Positions 5,468 through 6,715 of a stretch of DNA of 6,715 nt are shown piece by piece. This DNA comes from DATAQC01 sp051005135 (GTDB lineage: Bacteria > Actinomycetota > Acidimicrobiia > Acidimicrobiales > AC-14), in contig JBPCJQ010000075.1 of assembly GCA_051005135.1 (NCBI GenBank), positions 1 to 6,715 on the forward strand. The letters are read 5' to 3'. The notes below the pieces were generated by a model. The model had not been told where the DNA came from. It did not search any database and saw only the letters and a program-made list of their open reading frames with translations. Position 1 is the stretch's first letter; every line of letters starts with the position of its first letter. The translations under genes and the position numbers were made by a program.

Positions 5468-6579
5468 GAATCCTCCTTGAGTTGTGGGAGTTGGGTATCG
5501 GGAGCTCCGGGATGGCATGGTTCGGCTAGCACGAGGACGACATCGTCGCCGATCACACCACCGGCGTGGCGCCCGAGATCGTCGAGAACCTGTTGGACGG
5601 CCGCGTCGGCATCCAGGGGCAGGGCGCGCTGAAAGCTGGCGGCGAGGTCGAAGTACCTGCCGCAGGCATCTCGGGTCTCGATGGCGCCATCGCTGTAGAG
5701 CAGGATGCGCTGACCTTTCTGTAGGGGTACCGGGGTTGCCACCGTGCCGCAGGCGCCGAGGCCGAGCGGGAGCGTGCCGGGGAGGTCGAGCTGGGTGACG
5801 TGGCCGTCACTGTGGGACCAAAGCGGCTGGGGATGGCCGCAGCGCACGGCGGTCAGACCGTCGCCGGTGGCCTGGGCGAAGATCGCAGTGGCGAAGTCCT
5901 CCACGGCGCCGGCGTCGCGCGCCGCGGCATCGACTCGGGACACGACATCGGCGAGATCGGCCTCGGTGACAGCCCGGCTACGGAATTCGCCGAGCAGGAC
6001 CGAAGCCAACCGCACAGCCTCCAGTCCCTTGCCGCGCATGTCGCCCACCACGAACCGGGCGCCCCAGGGAGTGACGAGCGCCTCGTAGAAGTCGCCCCCG
6101 ACAGAGGCCTCGGCGGTCGCCGAGAGCGGCATCGAGGACGCGCGGAGGCCAGCAGGGACCGCATGCCCTCTGAGCTGCCGACCTTGTGGTGGGCCCCCAG
6201 GGACTCGAACCCTGAAACCCGCGGATTGGAGGCCGAAAAGTTCCGGTTCAGCGGATGCCGTCCAAGCCCGTGACCTGCGGGTTTGTCCGCTGGATAGTTC
6301 CGTGAGAACGGGGCCGTCCTGCACGTCGAGAAGAAGGGCGAGGTGCCAGGCCAGCGCCGTCCAGTCGACAGGAGCGCTGGGCGTGACCACCTTGAGCTCG
6401 ACGAGCGCTTCGCCCACCATGTTCACGCCGCCATAGAGAGTGAGGACGAGCGCCGCCGCACCTGCGACTCCGGCCCGCAATCGACGCGGGAACGCAGCGC
6501 CATCGGGGTGTCCTCGCTTACACGACCTGGCTCGGCCTGGTCCAGACCGAGCGCGCCCTGGGAGGACAGTTGTTCCCAT
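5458..6579 (-). CDS. SpoIIE/PP2C-type phosphatase domain in a chimeric reading frame
   Basis: The continuous 373-codon frame has three parts. Residues about 140-352 are a PP2C/SpoIIE phosphatase domain with its metal-binding signatures: ATAEASVGGDFYE (D163), VVGDMRGKGLEAVR (D180), the CGHPQPLW strand, LLYSDGAIETRD (D297) and GGVIGDDVVLVLAE (D345/D346). Such enzymes dephosphorylate anti-anti-sigma factors in partner-switching regulation. Residues about 118-131 are read through the 3' half of a tRNA (6187-6227), which is not protein-coding by origin. Residues about 32-88 belong to a different, truncated membrane protein. The sensor/linker half normally preceding SpoIIE domains is thus missing and replaced by unrelated DNA. 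GTG 6579 is only the furthest start and no true start is convincing; ATG 6132 is an internal candidate. The domain looks catalytically intact, but whether it is expressed is unknown. It is probably co-transcribed with the 5096-5467 gene. Confidence 0.75.
   Translation of the reverse strand: MGTTVLPGRARSGPGRARSCKRGHPDGAAFPRRLRAGVAGAAALVLTLYGGVNMVGEALVELKVVTPSAPVDWTALAWHLALLLDVQDGPVLTELSSGQTRRSRAWTASAEPELFGLQSAGFRVRVPGGPPQGRQLRGHAVPAGLRASSMPLSATAEASVGGDFYEALVTPWGARFVVGDMRGKGLEAVRLASVLLGEFRSRAVTEADLADVVSRVDAAARDAGAVEDFATAIFAQATGDGLTAVRCGHPQPLWSHSDGHVTQLDLPGTLPLGLGACGTVATPVPLQKGQRILLYSDGAIETRDACGRYFDLAASFQRALPLDADAAVQQVLDDLGRHAGGVIGDDVVLVLAEPCHPGAPDTQLPQLKEDSWP
5471..5478 (-). promoter_or_regulatory. 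Strong ribosome-binding site AAGGAGGA inside the phosphatase 3' end
   Basis: AAGGAGGA reads on the minus strand 3 bases before ATG 5467 and lies within the last codons of the SpoIIE-type phosphatase frame (stop TGA at 5458-5460). Its near-perfect match to the 16S anti-SD sequence decides the start of the 5096-5467 gene. The embedding of site and start in the upstream gene indicates reinitiation or coupling. Confidence 0.75.
6187..6227 (-). other. 3' half of a tRNA gene (probably tRNA-Lys type), candidate attachment site
   Basis: On the minus strand the sequence reads AATCCGC (end of anticodon loop and 3' stem), a 6-base variable region, the T arm CAGGG-TTCGAGT-CCCTG (6198-6214), the acceptor 3' strand GGGGCCC (6191-6197), A and an encoded CCA (6187-6189). 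AATCCGCGGGTT after an anticodon of the TTT type is familiar from actinobacterial tRNA-Lys, so Lys is my best guess. The 5' half is not intact next to it. Tyrosine-recombinase elements use exactly this 3' part of tRNA genes as att site, which leaves such half-copies at element ends. No integrase is in the window. Confidence 0.7.
6249..6292. repeat. Nested inverted repeats beside the tRNA 3' half
   Basis: CAGCGGA (6249-6255) pairs with TCCGCTG (6286-6292). Inside, AAGCCCG (6264-6270) pairs with CGGGTTT (6278-6284), with one G-T pair, around TGACCTG. The two stems are separated by 8 bases on one side and 1 on the other. It could be an integrase arm-site region, a terminator, or part of a degraded tRNA-like structure. 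Confidence 0.4.
6320..6503 (-). pseudogene. 5' part of a small membrane protein gene, truncated at the tRNA-like junction
   Basis: The minus-strand bases encode RLRAGVAGAAALVLTLYGG, a transmembrane helix, then VNMVGEALVELKVVTPSAPV and DWTALAWHLALL. This resembles the N-terminal half of small two- to four-helix membrane proteins in which a loop of the type VITPSGPVD-x-ALRWH precedes a second helix; I cannot name the family. After about residue 85 of the frame, the expected second helix is absent and unrelated sequence follows. ATG 6503 has GAGGA (6511-6515) 7 bases upstream and is the most natural start. However, it lies in a frame different from the helix, so a frame disruption near 6485-6495 is likely as well as the truncation. 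Confidence 0.4.
6530..6552. repeat. 11-bp inverted repeat with one mismatch around a single central base
   Basis: GCTCGGCCTGG (6530-6540) and CCAGACCGAGC (6542-6552) are reverse complements except for one position, with T6541 at the centre. It lies where the truncated minus-strand membrane gene and the plus-strand phosphatase fragment meet. Its compact symmetry suits an operator for a dimeric regulator or a terminator stem. No T run follows on either strand. Confidence 0.45.
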
Positions 6580-6715
6580 CGAGCCATGACGTCCAGCGCT
6601 TCCAGATCGCTCCCGGCGACCGCCTGGTGCTGGTCAGCGACGGGGTGACGGAGGCATCATCGACTGGCGGGGAGCAGTTCGGGGTCGATCGGCTGGCCTG
6701 TCTGGTGGCCGAGAA
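6561..6715 (+). pseudogene. SpoIIE/PP2C-type phosphatase, C-terminal fragment (5' truncated, 3' end outside window)
   Basis: In the frame ending at the right edge the bases encode FPSSHDVQRFQIAPGDRLVL, then VSDGVTEASSTGGEQFGVDR and LACLVAE. This is the late part of the SpoIIE/PP2C domain: GDRLxLxSDGVTEA is the family's metal-binding signature near the C-terminus. It differs clearly from the corresponding stretch of the minus-strand phosphatase, so it is a separate gene and not an inverted copy. Family-like sequence stops abruptly at about 6560. The frame stays open back to 6444 but contains unrelated residues and no ATG or GTG start before 6627. I infer a gene cut at its 5' side; the remainder of the domain is missing. 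Confidence 0.65.

Noticed and set aside
6187..6240. tRNA-Trp because CTCCAAT contains a CCA anticodon-like triplet
   Set aside because: Bases flanking CTCCAAT do not pair as an anticodon stem. AATCCGCGGG fits the 3' side of a tRNA-Lys-type arm better.
5800..6273. Plus-strand frame ending with an APRDSNPETRG stretch
   Set aside because: The APRDSNP-type string is the antisense reading of a tRNA T arm, a well-known source of spurious proteins, and the rest is antisense to the phosphatase.
1..6715. CRISPR array or tandem repeats
   Set aside because: No regularly spaced direct repeats were seen. The repeats present are single hairpins and short palindromes.

Overview
This is a high-GC window with G/C-rich third codon positions and GTG starts. 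It suggests an actinobacterium, judged from base composition and protein style rather than a marker gene. It mixes a few intact chromosomal genes with many gene fragments. I do not see a complete undescribed defence or mobile system. The most unusual part is the mosaic at 5100-6715.

Left part (1-2862). The 3' end of a CPA1/NhaP-type cation:proton antiporter (2-274) is followed by a terminator-like hairpin. Next is a small polytopic membrane protein of unknown function (401-985). Converging on it is a CLC-family chloride transport protein with two C-terminal CBS domains (1061-2734, minus). The CLC gene starts at a GTG that overlaps, by 4 bases, the end of a 43-codon small ORF preceded by a Shine-Dalgarno-like sequence. 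The two may be translationally coupled.

Middle part (2863-5000). A roughly 480-base stretch without an intact gene holds a good sigma70-like promoter and the remnant of a secreted beta-helix-type protein. A MarR-family regulator (minus, ending at 3340) follows. Immediately upstream of it lies a decayed IS607-family element: a frameshifted serine-recombinase tnpA fused by deletion to the 3' half of tnpB. Downstream of tnpB are two stable hairpins where an omega RNA (reRNA) is normally encoded.

Right part (5050-6715). A 123-residue protein resembles a module associated with phage prohead proteases. It overlaps by 10 bases the end of a SpoIIE/PP2C-type phosphatase reading frame, which is probably co-transcribed and coupled to it. 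That frame (5458-6579, minus) is a chimera: catalytic domain, then the antisense-free 3' half of a tRNA (probably Lys type, a candidate integration site), then a truncated small membrane protein. On the other side of the junction, a different SpoIIE-type phosphatase fragment runs off the window on the plus strand. The right part therefore looks like an integration or deletion hot spot, or an assembly join, built from truncated genes around a tRNA 3' end.
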